A DNA stretch of 64,000 bases from a bacterium (GTDB lineage Bacteria; Krumholzibacteriota; Krumholzibacteriia; JACNKJ01), in the NCBI GenBank assembly GCA_024231955.1, contig JAAEPZ010000764.1:186001-250000 (forward strand). Reading direction: 5' to 3'. The position numbers and the translations under genes are program-made. A model generated the notes under the pieces. It did not search any database, was not told where the DNA came from, and worked only from the letters and a program-made list of their open reading frames with translations. Numbering within the stretch: position 1 is the first letter of the stretch; every line of letters begins with the position of its first letter. Of the stretch, positions 27,012-36,247 are shown piece after piece.

Positions 27012-27440
27012 ATGGCCCTCTTTTCCGAACGGCGCGACGATTGCCTGATGCTGCGGCCCCTCGGCCAATGGGACGAGACCATGCAGCACGAGGTGGAGGC
27101 CCAGGTTCTGGGGCAAGGGGCGATCGGCGTCCAGAGTTTCGTCATCGATCTGTGCGGTACGGAGCACATAAAGTTCAAGGTGATCCCGGCTCTGCTGGAG
27201 TTGGCGGAGCGGATCGGTAAATACGGCGGGGATCTGGTGATCGCATCACCGAGTCCCTACCTGCTTGAGATTTTGGCAGCGGGGGATGTTCCCAGGAGGA
27301 TTCCTGTTTTCCCTTCAGAGGCTAGTGCGGCTTTGGGAGTCAAAAGTCCCTCCGTTGCCATTTTGAGTTACCTGCAGGATGGTGAGAGAGAGACCACGGA
27401 GACGGCGTCACGCGCCGTCGCAACAGTCCCGGGGAGGTGA
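27012..27440 (+). CDS. STAS-like (anti-sigma antagonist type) protein in the dcw cluster
   Basis: 142 residues. The order of elements fits a STAS fold: an opening strand RDDCLMLRPLGQWDE, a core strand SFVIDLCGTEHIKFKVIPALLELAERIGKYGGDLVIASPSPYLLEIL, and a last helix. The segment DLCGTEHIKFKVIPALL replaces the DLSxVxxIDSSG helix start of SpoIIAA/RsbV, where the phosphorylated serine lies; here Lys/Phe occupy that region, so control by phosphorylation is doubtful. A Thr/Ala-rich tail follows. It lies between mraZ and rsmH, which normally adjoin, and its stop lies 2 bases before the preferred rsmH start. It could link division to a sigma or partner-switch pathway; no partner is visible beside it. 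Confidence 0.6.
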   Translation: MALFSERRDDCLMLRPLGQWDETMQHEVEAQVLGQGAIGVQSFVIDLCGTEHIKFKVIPALLELAERIGKYGGDLVIASPSPYLLEILAAGDVPRRIPVFPSEASAALGVKSPSVAILSYLQDGERETTETASRAVATVPGR

Positions 27441-27442
27441 GC

Positions 27443-28366
27443 GTGTCGCATGAGCCCGTGCTCTGCCGTGAAAGCGTTGAATTCCTGACGCAGGCGGGCC
27501 CCGGACTCATTGTCGATGCGACCCTGGGTGCTGGTGGTCACACCGAGGCCCTGCTCAAGGCGGATCCCGCAATCAGGATTCTGGGTATCGACCAGGATCC
27601 CCTGGCCCTGGAGATGGCGCAAGCACGTCTCGGGGATTTGGGGGACCGGGTCGTTTTTATTGCCGGTAATTTCGGTGATCTGACAGATCTGATTGCAGAG
27701 GAGGCGCCGAACGGAGTGCAGGGTGTGCTGCTGGATCTCGGAGTGAGCTCCATGCAGATCGACAGAGCGGACAGGGGCTTCTCCTTCATGCGGGAGGGAC
27801 CTCTGGATATGCGGATGAATCAGAGTGCCAACGCTTCGGCAACGGATCTCTTGCGGGAGATTGAACTGGATCCGCTCCAGAAATTGTTGTCGGAGTTTGG
27901 CGAGGTGCGGAAAGCGCGGCGGATTGCCCGGGCCGTACTCGTGCAAAGGGACGCTGGCAATATGGCGAGTACGGCCCATTTGAGAACGGCCGTTGAGGGA
28001 GTCGTGGGGCAAAGGGATTCCCACGCCGAACTGGCTCGTGTGTTTCAGGCCTTGAGAATAGCGGTCAACGGCGAGATGAAGGTGCTGGACAGGGCTCTGG
28101 CGGCTCTGCCGGAGGTGCTGACAATCGGCGGCATAGCGGTAGTGATCAGTTACCATTCGCTGGAAGATCGACGCGTCAAACAGATGTTCAAGCTGGAGAG
28201 TACGGGCTGTCTCTGCCCGCCCGAGCTGCCTCTGTGCAATTGCGGGCATGAACCGCGCTTCAAGACGCTGTTCAACGGAATAATGAGCCCCGATGAGGAT
28301 GAGATAGCGAGAAACCCGAGAGCGCGTAGTGCTCGATTGAGAGCAGTCAGGAGGATCGGCAAGTGA
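27443..28366 (+). CDS. rsmH: 16S rRNA (cytosine1402-N4)-methyltransferase
   Basis: About 307 residues, normal for RsmH. It starts SHEPVLCRESVEFL, has the SAM-binding motif VDATLGAGGHTEALL and DQDPLAL, the GVLLDLGVSSMQID segment, and the C-terminal ISYHSLEDRRVK motif. It methylates N4 of C1402 in 16S rRNA. GTG 27443 lies 5 bases after the GGGGAGG site (27431-27437); GTG 27437 would overlap that site and is less likely. The stop overlaps the ftsL start (GTGA). Confidence 0.96.
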   Translation: MSHEPVLCRESVEFLTQAGPGLIVDATLGAGGHTEALLKADPAIRILGIDQDPLALEMAQARLGDLGDRVVFIAGNFGDLTDLIAEEAPNGVQGVLLDLGVSSMQIDRADRGFSFMREGPLDMRMNQSANASATDLLREIELDPLQKLLSEFGEVRKARRIARAVLVQRDAGNMASTAHLRTAVEGVVGQRDSHAELARVFQALRIAVNGEMKVLDRALAALPEVLTIGGIAVVISYHSLEDRRVKQMFKLESTGCLCPPELPLCNCGHEPRFKTLFNGIMSPDEDEIARNPRARSARLRAVRRIGK

Positions 28367-28800
28367 TCAGTGTGATGACCGGCAGCAGAACTTGGAATCC
28401 GGACAGTCGGCGCGGTGAGGGTACCTCCGGAAATCGTCTCCTGAAGCGGGCTGATATCTGGTTCTGGATCGGGTTACTCGTCCTGTCGGTCCTGATCTAT
28501 CTGGTGGGACAGCAAAGTATGAGCATCAAGATAGCCGATGAGATCGCCAGGCTGGAGATGGAGAAAGAGAGTCTGCAGGACGTTTTGCGTCAAAGAGAGG
28601 CCGTTGTCCTGAGTTTGAGCCAGATCGGCAACCTGATCGACACGACCGACGAAACGGATCTTGAGAATACGGATCTCACCGGACGCGTATTTGTGCGTGC
28701 CGAACCGCTCCCGGAGATGTATAAGGTAGGAGAGAAGACCATGACCACGCTGGCGGGAATCGATTTCAGCGTGGCCGAGGCGCTGGCCTCGGAGAGGTAG
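28363..28800 (+). CDS. ftsL: Cell division protein FtsL-like
   Basis: 145 residues with the bitopic FtsL layout: a short charged cytoplasmic tail, one membrane helix (WFWIGLLVLSVLIYLVGQQ, about residues 33-52), then a coiled coil (IADEIARLEMEKESLQDVLRQREAVV). Sequence conservation in FtsL is low, so position between rsmH and ftsI is the main support. It would join FtsB and FtsQ in the divisome. GTG 28363 follows AGGAGGA by 7 bases. The 50-residue C-terminal extension after the coil is longer than usual. Confidence 0.8.
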   Translation: MISVMTGSRTWNPDSRRGEGTSGNRLLKRADIWFWIGLLVLSVLIYLVGQQSMSIKIADEIARLEMEKESLQDVLRQREAVVLSLSQIGNLIDTTDETDLENTDLTGRVFVRAEPLPEMYKVGEKTMTTLAGIDFSVAEALASER

Positions 28801-28823
28801 TACCAGATCCTACAGGAGCGACC

Positions 28824-30932
28824 GTGAACCCCTCCCGCTCGCAAAACAGATTCCGCTTGCTGGAGCGGTTTTGTCTTTTGCTGGTCCTGATCATCGCCTG
28901 CCGGTTGATCCAGGTTCAGGTATTCAAACACGTCTATTATCGGAATATCGCCAATCGTCAGTGGGAGAAGAAGATCAGCATGCCCGCGCCGCGGGGAGAT
29001 ATCTTCGACAGACACGGCAAACCGCTGGCTATCAGCTCGATACATTACAAGGTCACAAGTTCCCCCAAGGTCTTCAACGAAGAATATAAAGAGAAAGCCG
29101 TCAGCGATTCCCTCAAGATAAAGCTCTCCACAATTCTGGGACTCTCCCGCCGGGAGATCAATCGAGCTCTCGACAAGAGGTCGGGTTTTTCGATTCTGCA
29201 CGAGGGGATATCCCTGAAGATCGACGAGTTGGAGGCGCTAATGGATATCAGCGCCATCTACCCCGAGAAGATCTCCAGGAGGATCTATCCGCTGGAGCTG
29301 GTCGGAGCTCCTCTGGTCGGGTTCATCAATGCCGAGGGCAAGGGTGTCTCGGGCGTCGAGGCCGGGTTGCAGGAGGAGCTGGCCGGAATGCCCGGTGAGG
29401 CCATGTACCAGCGGGATTTCAATGGCCGCCTGCAGATCGCCGCCCGCAAGTCGGTGCTGGTGGAGCCCGTTCGCGGCATGGATATCTTCCTGACCATCGA
29501 CGAAAAAGTGCAGGCGATCACCGATGCCGAGTTGCTGGCCGGAGCGATGGCCGCCGAGGCTGCGACCGGAAGCGTGGTGGTGTTCGACCCCTTTACCGGC
29601 GATATCCTGGCGTTGGCCAGTTTCCCTGCGCCGAAATCGCGCTCCATCTACAAGCCGGACGAATGGATACTGCTGCCGGTGCAGGGATGCTATGAACCCG
29701 GTTCGACCATGAAGGCGCTGAGCAGCATCGCGCTGCTGGAGCATGGGCAGGTGACCGAGGAATCGCAGGTCGATGCAGAAGACGGCGTGGCGGTGATCGA
29801 CGGCTTCACGATTCGAGATGATCGGCCACACTATGGCTTCCACACATTGCGCGAGGCGTTTCGGGTCTCCAGCAACATCTGTTTTGCGAAGTTCTCCAAG
29901 GAGCTGAGCGACGAGAAACTCTTCGCCACCTATATGGACCTGGGGTTCGGCAACCGGTTCGGCCTCTCCTTGCCCGGGGAGAGGACCGGTGTTCTGCACA
30001 AGTCGGGAGAGTGGTCTCGCCGCAGCCGTCTGACCATGGTCTTCGGCCAGGAGATCAGCGCCACCCCGCTCCAGATGACTGTGGCTTACGGCGCTCTGGC
30101 CAATGAGGGCATACTTATGAAGCCGCGGATTCTCCGGGCAACGGGCAACAAGCTGACCGGGGAGCTGACGCTTGAGAAGCAGATTCAATTGCGTACCGCC
30201 TGTGAACCGGCTACGGCGTCGCTCCTGCGGGAATTCATGGAGGATGTGGTCGTAAGCGGCACCGGGACAACAGCGGCGGTTCCGGGAATCCGGGTGGGGG
30301 GCAAGACCGGCACCGCCCAGAAATTCGAAAATGGCAAATTGAAGGTCGGGAAATACATGGCCAGCTTCATAGGGCTGGCTCCGCTCGATAACCCGCGTCT
30401 GGTGATAGGTGTTTTCCTGGATGAGCCGCGTCTGGGTATGCATCACGGCGGCCAGAGCGCAGCTCCAATCTTCTCCCGGATCGTCGAGAAGCTGGCGATC
30501 ACCACACCCTATCTTCGCAATACGGAGGAGGTCGTGGTGAAAATGCCCGAAGGCAAGGATGGGGTGATCGTCCCCATGTTGCTGGAGATGAGCGCAAAAA
30601 GGGCCGACAGCCTGGCGCTGCGCAAGGGGCTGAAAGTGACTTACCGCGGGCAGGGCAGGAGAGTGGTGGCCCAGGAACCCTCCCCCGGTGCGATGATGGC
30701 TCCCGACCGGATGTTGGTGCTGATCCTGGGTGATCCCGAAATCCGGGCGGGAGCTCCGCCGGATCTGATGGGGATGAGTCTGCGCGCCGCGCGCCGCCTG
30801 GCGCTGGAGCGCGGCTACAGGATCATCCCTCGCGGGCAGGGGGTTGTGGTCTGGCAGGGCGCCCCCGATCCCGAGGAGGATATGGCGATATCCGTGCAAC
30901 TGAAGCAACCCGGAGAGAGGGGCGGCCGATGA
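28824..30932 (+). CDS. ftsI: Division penicillin-binding protein (FtsI type) with PASTA domains
   Basis: 702 residues. One N-terminal membrane helix (FCLLLVLIIACRLIQVQVF), a dimerisation domain, then the transpeptidase domain with S294TMK297, S349SN351 and K494TG496, all catalytic motifs intact. The C-terminal 120 residues hold two PASTA-like repeats (about 575-640, and from GAPPDLMGMSLRAARRLALERGY on). The enzyme cross-links septal peptidoglycan. PASTA tails on the division transpeptidase are usual in Gram-positives (PBP2x, SpoVD) but less so in E. coli-type FtsI. The stop overlaps the murE start. Confidence 0.93.
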   Translation: MNPSRSQNRFRLLERFCLLLVLIIACRLIQVQVFKHVYYRNIANRQWEKKISMPAPRGDIFDRHGKPLAISSIHYKVTSSPKVFNEEYKEKAVSDSLKIKLSTILGLSRREINRALDKRSGFSILHEGISLKIDELEALMDISAIYPEKISRRIYPLELVGAPLVGFINAEGKGVSGVEAGLQEELAGMPGEAMYQRDFNGRLQIAARKSVLVEPVRGMDIFLTIDEKVQAITDAELLAGAMAAEAATGSVVVFDPFTGDILALASFPAPKSRSIYKPDEWILLPVQGCYEPGSTMKALSSIALLEHGQVTEESQVDAEDGVAVIDGFTIRDDRPHYGFHTLREAFRVSSNICFAKFSKELSDEKLFATYMDLGFGNRFGLSLPGERTGVLHKSGEWSRRSRLTMVFGQEISATPLQMTVAYGALANEGILMKPRILRATGNKLTGELTLEKQIQLRTACEPATASLLREFMEDVVVSGTGTTAAVPGIRVGGKTGTAQKFENGKLKVGKYMASFIGLAPLDNPRLVIGVFLDEPRLGMHHGGQSAAPIFSRIVEKLAITTPYLRNTEEVVVKMPEGKDGVIVPMLLEMSAKRADSLALRKGLKVTYRGQGRRVVAQEPSPGAMMAPDRMLVLILGDPEIRAGAPPDLMGMSLRAARRLALERGYRIIPRGQGVVVWQGAPDPEEDMAISVQLKQPGERGGR

Positions 30933-32413
30933 CCAAGCTGCGCATGACCGATTTGACAAACCGACTGCCCGCTTGCACACTCGTGGGTGAGGATCTGGAG
31001 CTGGCGGGCATAGCCATCGACAGCAGACAGGTGCGGTCGGGCGACCTCTTCGCGGCCCTGCCCGGCGTGGGTGTCCATGGTCGACTGGATGGACGCGACT
31101 TCATCCCCCAGGCGCTGGAGCGGGGTGCCGCGGCACTGCTCCTGCCGACAGGATCGGCTGCGCCGCCTAATGTTCCGCATCTCCTCTGCCAGGAGGCGCG
31201 GCTTGCCGCGGGGATGATAGCCCAGATCATGGCCGACGATCCTAGCCGGAAACTGAAGCTCCTGGGCGTCACCGGCACCAACGGCAAGAGCACGTGTGTC
31301 CATCTGCTGCACCATCTGCTCGACCATGCGGATGAGAGTTGGGGCGTGCTCGGAACGTTGCGCTATGAAGCCGGCGGAGAGACCATGGAGAGTACGCATA
31401 CGACCCCGGATCCCGTGAGCCTGGCGCGGTTGCTGGCGGCGGCCGTCGACGCCGGGCAGGCCGGGATGGCCATGGAGGTGAGCAGCCATGCGCTGGATCA
31501 GCATCGGGTGGCCGGATGCGCTTTCGCAGGTGTCATGTTCACGAATATCAGTCGCGATCATCTGGACTACCACGGCGACATGGAGGGATACTTCGCTGCC
31601 AAGCGTCGCCTGCTGACGTTGCGCGCCGAGGGGGCACCGGTTCTCCTGAATCAGGATGATATCCGCCTGGCCGAGTTGCACTCCATGGGAGGGGGTGGGC
31701 TTTACACCTACGGTCGCCATGCCGCAGCGGATTATCGCATCACCGCAGAGGAGCATAGTGCCGCCGGCAGCGTTTTCACCCTGTGTCATCCCGGAGGCGA
31801 AACCCGTTTCAGAACCGCTTTGCCCGGAATGTTCAACGTCAGCAATGCCGCAGGCGCGCTGGCGCTGGCGATCAGTCTGGGTGCGGAGCCGCTTCGCCTG
31901 GCTTCGAGATTGGCCACGTTCGCCGGTGTGCCGGGTCGGATGGAGATGCTGCAGCTGGAGGATGGACCGGTTGTGGTTATCGATTTCGCACATACACCGG
32001 ACGCGGTGGAGAAGATTCTCGCCGCCTGCCGGCCGTTGTGCTCCGGCAAACTGATCGCTCTGTTTGGGGCTGGAGGCGAGAAGGACGAGGGTAAGCGTCC
32101 ACTCATGGGACAGGCGGCGCAGGCCGTGACGGATGATGTCTGGCTGACCAGCGACAATCCCAGGGGTGAAGATCCGGATGCGATTCTGGCCGCAATTGAA
32201 AAGGGGATGGACCAATCCGCCGGAAGCTGGCACAAAGAGGTGGACAGGGCGCGGGCGATTGGCCTGGCTCTGGAATCATGCGGCGCGGGCGACATGCTCG
32301 TTCTGCTGGGCAAGGGGCACGAACGCACCCAGGAGATCGAGGGGAGATTTCAACCTTTCAATGACCTGGAGGTTGCACAGACGGCCTGGCTGGAGATCGG
32401 GGAGAGAAAGTGA
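30929..32413 (+). CDS. murE: UDP-MurNAc-tripeptide synthetase, diaminopimelate-adding
   Basis: 494 residues with the three Mur ligase domains. The ATP loop is GVTGTNGKSTCVHLL; the substrate region SRDHLDYHGDMEGYFAAKRRL is conserved; the D409NPR412 motif (TSDNPRGEDPDAI) marks meso-diaminopimelate-specific enzymes rather than lysine-adding ones. It adds the third peptide residue to UDP-MurNAc-Ala-Glu in the cytoplasm. Coupled to ftsI and murF by 4-base overlaps. Confidence 0.96.
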   Translation: MTKLRMTDLTNRLPACTLVGEDLELAGIAIDSRQVRSGDLFAALPGVGVHGRLDGRDFIPQALERGAAALLLPTGSAAPPNVPHLLCQEARLAAGMIAQIMADDPSRKLKLLGVTGTNGKSTCVHLLHHLLDHADESWGVLGTLRYEAGGETMESTHTTPDPVSLARLLAAAVDAGQAGMAMEVSSHALDQHRVAGCAFAGVMFTNISRDHLDYHGDMEGYFAAKRRLLTLRAEGAPVLLNQDDIRLAELHSMGGGGLYTYGRHAAADYRITAEEHSAAGSVFTLCHPGGETRFRTALPGMFNVSNAAGALALAISLGAEPLRLASRLATFAGVPGRMEMLQLEDGPVVVIDFAHTPDAVEKILAACRPLCSGKLIALFGAGGEKDEGKRPLMGQAAQAVTDDVWLTSDNPRGEDPDAILAAIEKGMDQSAGSWHKEVDRARAIGLALESCGAGDMLVLLGKGHERTQEIEGRFQPFNDLEVAQTAWLEIGERK

Positions 32414-33813
32414 TCACCTTTGCATGGTTGGCAAAGACATTGACCCGCGTCGGACTTCTGACGAAAGAGCGACGGGACGATGGCGAATTCAAGGGGGCCT
32501 GTCAGGATACGCGCAGATTGCGCGCGGGGCAGCTGTTTGTAGCCCTCTCGGGGGAGCATACCCGGGGTGATCTGTTTGCGCATCAGGCGCTGGAACAGGG
32601 GGCGGCGGCGGTTCTGCTAGGTGACCCCGCAACCTATGACCTTCTTGAGAAGGGGACAACGGCTCCGCTGTTTCTCACCCCCGACCCCCTGCGGGCGCTG
32701 CAGGAGCTGGCCAGGGTGAGGGTGGCGACGGTTGCGCCGCGCATCGTGGCAGTCACGGGCAGCAACGGCAAAACCACCACGAAAGATATCTGCCGCTGCC
32801 TGTTCGAGACGATAGGTCCCAGCTTCGCCAGTGAGGGGAATTACAACAATCTGATCGGATTGCCGATGACCCTCCTCGGCCTGCCCTCCGCGACGGAGCT
32901 TCTGATTCTGGAGATGGGGTGCTCCAGCTTCGGCGAGATCGCCCGCATGTGCGAGCTGTTCCGTCCGGAGATCGGAATCGTGACCAATATCGGAGCTGCG
33001 CATCTTGAGATCCTGGGCGATCTGGCGGGGGTGGCTCGCGCCAAGGGGGAGTTGCCCGCAGCTCTGCCCGAGACGGGACTTTTGCTGTTGCCTGACGAGG
33101 AGCCATATGCTGAGACGCTGGCCGGCAAGAGCACTGCCCGCTGTCGTCGGTTCGGTTTCACCTCCGCGGCGGACACACGGATTACCGACCTCGGCTTGCA
33201 GGGGCATGGTGGCAGGGCCTTCCGCATCGGCGATGTGGAGGGTGAGATTCGCAGGCCCGCCCGTCACACGCTGCTCAGTCTGTCTGCCGCCTGGGCTGCT
33301 GCCGTACATCTCGGCGGCGATCCGGCGCGCTTCCCCTCCGCACTGGAGCAGCTGCGGAGCGAGGGGGATCGCGGTGTCGTTTATCGACTGGGCGACTGGC
33401 TGCTGGTTGACGACAGCTACAACGCCAATCCCGCCTCCATGAGTGCCGCACTGGGCTGGTTGCGTGAGGCGTCATGTACGGGGCGTCGGTGGGCGGTACT
33501 GGGTGATATGCTGGAATTGGGGGAGCAAAGCGACGAACTTCATCGCGCTCTGGGCGTGGAGGTCGCTGAGGGGGGGATTGACGGATTGTGGACCTGCGGA
33601 GAGCTGGTTGCCGCAACTGCGGAGGGCGCACGGGCGGCGGGTCTGTCGCTGTCGCGACATTTCACCACACACGCGGAGTTGACCGAGGCGCTGCTGTCCG
33701 ATCTGGCGCCCGGGGATATGATTCTGCTCAAGGGGTCAAGGGGGGCCGCCATGGAGTGCGTAGCGGCACTGCTCGAAGAGAAAACCGGATATAAAAGAGA
33801 GGCGCTGAACTAA
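32410..33813 (+). CDS. murF: UDP-MurNAc-tripeptide--D-Ala-D-Ala ligase
   Basis: 467 residues. Mur ligase architecture with ATP loop [16 protein letters not shown], the [13 protein letters not shown] segment and the C-terminal [22 protein letters not shown] motif typical of MurF. It completes the pentapeptide by adding D-Ala-D-Ala. No ddl gene lies in this cluster, so the dipeptide is made from elsewhere. GTG start overlaps the murE stop; the end shares one base with the mraY start. Confidence 0.96.
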   Translation: MITFAWLAKTLTRVGLLTKERRDDGEFKGACQDTRRLRAGQLFVALSGEHTRGDLFAHQALEQGAAAVLLGDPATYDLLEKGTTAPLFLTPDPLRALQELARVRVATVAPRIVAVTGSNGKTTTKDICRCLFETIGPSFASEGNYNNLIGLPMTLLGLPSATELLILEMGCSSFGEIARMCELFRPEIGIVTNIGAAHLEILGDLAGVARAKGELPAALPETGLLLLPDEEPYAETLAGKSTARCRRFGFTSAADTRITDLGLQGHGGRAFRIGDVEGEIRRPARHTLLSLSAAWAAAVHLGGDPARFPSALEQLRSEGDRGVVYRLGDWLLVDDSYNANPASMSAALGWLREASCTGRRWAVLGDMLELGEQSDELHRALGVEVAEGGIDGLWTCGELVAATAEGARAAGLSLSRHFTTHAELTEALLSDLAPGDMILLKGSRGAAMECVAALLEEKTGYKREALN

Positions 33814-34898
33814 TGCTATACCATCTGCATTACCTACTGGTGGAGTACTTTTCAGGCTTCAATGTTTTCCGTTACATCACATTCCGCAGTGCCTACGCCC
33901 TTGTGACGGCACTCCTGATCAGCTTCCTGGTCGGACCCCATTTCATACGCTTCCTCCGACGCATGCAGTTGGGGGAGGAGATTCGCGAGGAGGGTCCGGC
34001 AAGCCATCAGGCGAAAAGGGGCACGCCGACCATGGGCGGGCTGCTGATCATCACCAGTATCCTGATCCCCACGCTGCTCTGGGCAGATCTGACCAATCGC
34101 TATATTCAGCTGGTGATGATCGTCACCGTGTGGACCGGCCTCATCGGCTTCATGGATGATTATCTGAAAACGGTCAAGAAGCACAGCAAGGGGCTGGTGG
34201 GGCGATACAAACTTGCCGGCCAACTCAGCCTGGGACTGGCGCTGGGGCTGTTCATCTACTTTTCCCCCCTGGCGCCGGAGGTCGGACTAGGGACGGAGGT
34301 CCCCTTCCTGAAGGGGGTCGTTCTGCCGCTGGGCTGGCTCTACATTCCGCTGGTGGTACTCGTCGTAACCGGGACGAGTAACGCAGTCAATCTCACCGAT
34401 GGTCTGGATGGTCTGGCGATCGGCATCACCAGCATTGTTTTCGTGGCTTTTACCGGGTTGGCCTATGTCAGTGGTCACAGCGTATTCTGTGAATATCTGG
34501 GGATTACCTATCTGCCCGGCGCCGGTGAACTGACGATCTACTGTTCAGCGGTGGTCGGAGCAAGCCTCGGCTTCCTCTGGTTCAACTCCCACCCGGCGGA
34601 GATATTCATGGGGGATACCGGCAGTCTCGCTCTCGGAGGCGCATTGGGGACCATCGCGATCCTGCTGAAGAAGGAGCTGTTGCTGATAATCCTCGGTGGT
34701 GTCTTCGTCATCGAGAGTCTCAGTGTGATCCTGCAGGTGGGGAGCTTCAAGTTGCGCGGCAGACGGATATTCAAGATGGCCCCTCTGCACCATCATTTCG
34801 AGTTGCTGGGCTGGCCCGAGTCCAAGATCGTCACCCGCTTCTGGATTCTGGCGATACTGCTGGCCATGGTTGGACTGAGCACACTCAAACTGCGTTAG
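33813..34898 (+). CDS. mraY: Phospho-MurNAc-pentapeptide translocase
   Basis: 361 residues, ten membrane helices. The Mg-binding aspartates D115D116 (GFMDDYLKT), the [12 protein letters not shown] motif and the [19 protein letters not shown] segment are the standard MraY signatures. It makes lipid I on the inner face of the cytoplasmic membrane. It is placed between murF and murD as in most bacteria. Confidence 0.97.
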   Translation: MLYHLHYLLVEYFSGFNVFRYITFRSAYALVTALLISFLVGPHFIRFLRRMQLGEEIREEGPASHQAKRGTPTMGGLLIITSILIPTLLWADLTNRYIQLVMIVTVWTGLIGFMDDYLKTVKKHSKGLVGRYKLAGQLSLGLALGLFIYFSPLAPEVGLGTEVPFLKGVVLPLGWLYIPLVVLVVTGTSNAVNLTDGLDGLAIGITSIVFVAFTGLAYVSGHSVFCEYLGITYLPGAGELTIYCSAVVGASLGFLWFNSHPAEIFMGDTGSLALGGALGTIAILLKKELLLIILGGVFVIESLSVILQVGSFKLRGRRIFKMAPLHHHFELLGWPESKIVTRFWILAILLAMVGLSTLKLR

Positions 34899-34906
34899 GG
34901 ATCCGG

Positions 34907-36247
34907 ATGCAAAACGGCAAGAGAGACAACGGCAAGGGGACATTGATCATAGGCGCGGGATTGAGCGGTCTGGCGCTGGCGCGACTCCTCTGCTCGCGGG
35001 GATTGCCGGTGATCCTGGCCGATGCCAGCAAACCCCAGACCGATTTGCCTGAGGATCTGCAGCGGCTACCCTACCGTCACGGCCCTTTTCGGGATGAGTG
35101 GCTCGAGGGTATCGATTGTCTGGCACTTAGCCCAGGTGTCCCCCCGACAGTACCGGCTGCGGTGGCGGCGCGGAAAGCGGGGATTCGCGTGAGCGGTGAG
35201 GTGGAGGAGGCTTTCCGCCTGGCCGGCGCGCCGGTGATCGCCATCACCGGAACCAACGGCAAGAGCACGACGACGACCCTGATCTCGCTGTTCCTCGAAG
35301 CTCAGGGATTCAACGCTCCCGCGGGGGGCAATCTGGGACGGCCCTTCAGTGAACTGGTCGAGCAGGAGCCCGCCGCCGATTTCTATGTCGTTGAGATCAG
35401 CAGCTTCCAGTGCGAGACCTTCGCCACCTTCCGACCCTATTGCGCCGGCTTGCTCAATCTCACCCCCGATCACCTTGATCGCTACCATGATCTCGAGGAC
35501 TATTTCCGGACGAAGTTGCGTCTCTTCGAGCGGATGGGCGCCGGTGATCATCTGTTCCTGCCCGCTGACGACGATATCGCCGGAAGGCTGGAGAGCTGCC
35601 CCGCATCCCGGTACGCTTTCAGTCTGGAGAGTCCGGTGACGAGCGGCGCCTGGCTTGCCGATGCCGCCCTGCACTATCGCCACGACGAGCGCAGCGAGAC
35701 CATACTTCCGGTTGCCGAGATCCGCCTGGTGGGGCGGCACAATGTGGCCAATGCCCTCGCGGCGATAGCAGCTACGATACCCTGTGGCGTCGGTCCCGCT
35801 GCCATCGCCCAGGTCCTCCGCTCTTTCCCGGGATTGCCGCACAGAATGGAGGATCTCGGCGAGTTGCACGGCATCAGGTGCTACAACGATTCCAAGGCGA
35901 CCAACGTGGAGGCCACGCTGGCCAGCCTGGGGGGGCTGACCGAGCCGCTGCTGCTCATTGCGGGCGGTAAGGACAAGGGGGGCGATTTCGAATTGATGGC
36001 CCGCGAACTGCCTCAGGTTCGGCGTCTCTACGGCATCGGCGAGGCGGGCCCCGACATTGTCCGAGCCTTTGGGGCGCGGGGTGTCGTCAAAGGGGAGATG
36101 AAGACCGCGCTGGACGCGGCGCTTGAGGAGGGACGCGCCGGGGAGCTTCTGATTCTCTCCCCCGCCTGCGCGAGTTACGATCAGTATCGGAACTTCGAGA
36201 AAAGAGGCGACCATCTGCGCAATCTGATTGAGGAGATGCAGTGCTGA
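34907..36247 (+). CDS. murD: UDP-MurNAc-L-Ala--D-Glu ligase
   Basis: 446 residues. N-terminal Rossmann-like domain (LIIGAGLSGLALARLL), the ATP loop ITGTNGKSTTTTLIS, the LNLTPDHLDRYHDLEDYFRTK segment and the C-terminal YNDSKATNVEATLASL motif. It adds D-glutamate to UDP-MurNAc-Ala. Eight bases separate it from mraY and the end overlaps the ftsW start by seven. Confidence 0.96.
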   Translation: MQNGKRDNGKGTLIIGAGLSGLALARLLCSRGLPVILADASKPQTDLPEDLQRLPYRHGPFRDEWLEGIDCLALSPGVPPTVPAAVAARKAGIRVSGEVEEAFRLAGAPVIAITGTNGKSTTTTLISLFLEAQGFNAPAGGNLGRPFSELVEQEPAADFYVVEISSFQCETFATFRPYCAGLLNLTPDHLDRYHDLEDYFRTKLRLFERMGAGDHLFLPADDDIAGRLESCPASRYAFSLESPVTSGAWLADAALHYRHDERSETILPVAEIRLVGRHNVANALAAIAATIPCGVGPAAIAQVLRSFPGLPHRMEDLGELHGIRCYNDSKATNVEATLASLGGLTEPLLLIAGGKDKGGDFELMARELPQVRRLYGIGEAGPDIVRAFGARGVVKGEMKTALDAALEEGRAGELLILSPACASYDQYRNFEKRGDHLRNLIEEMQC

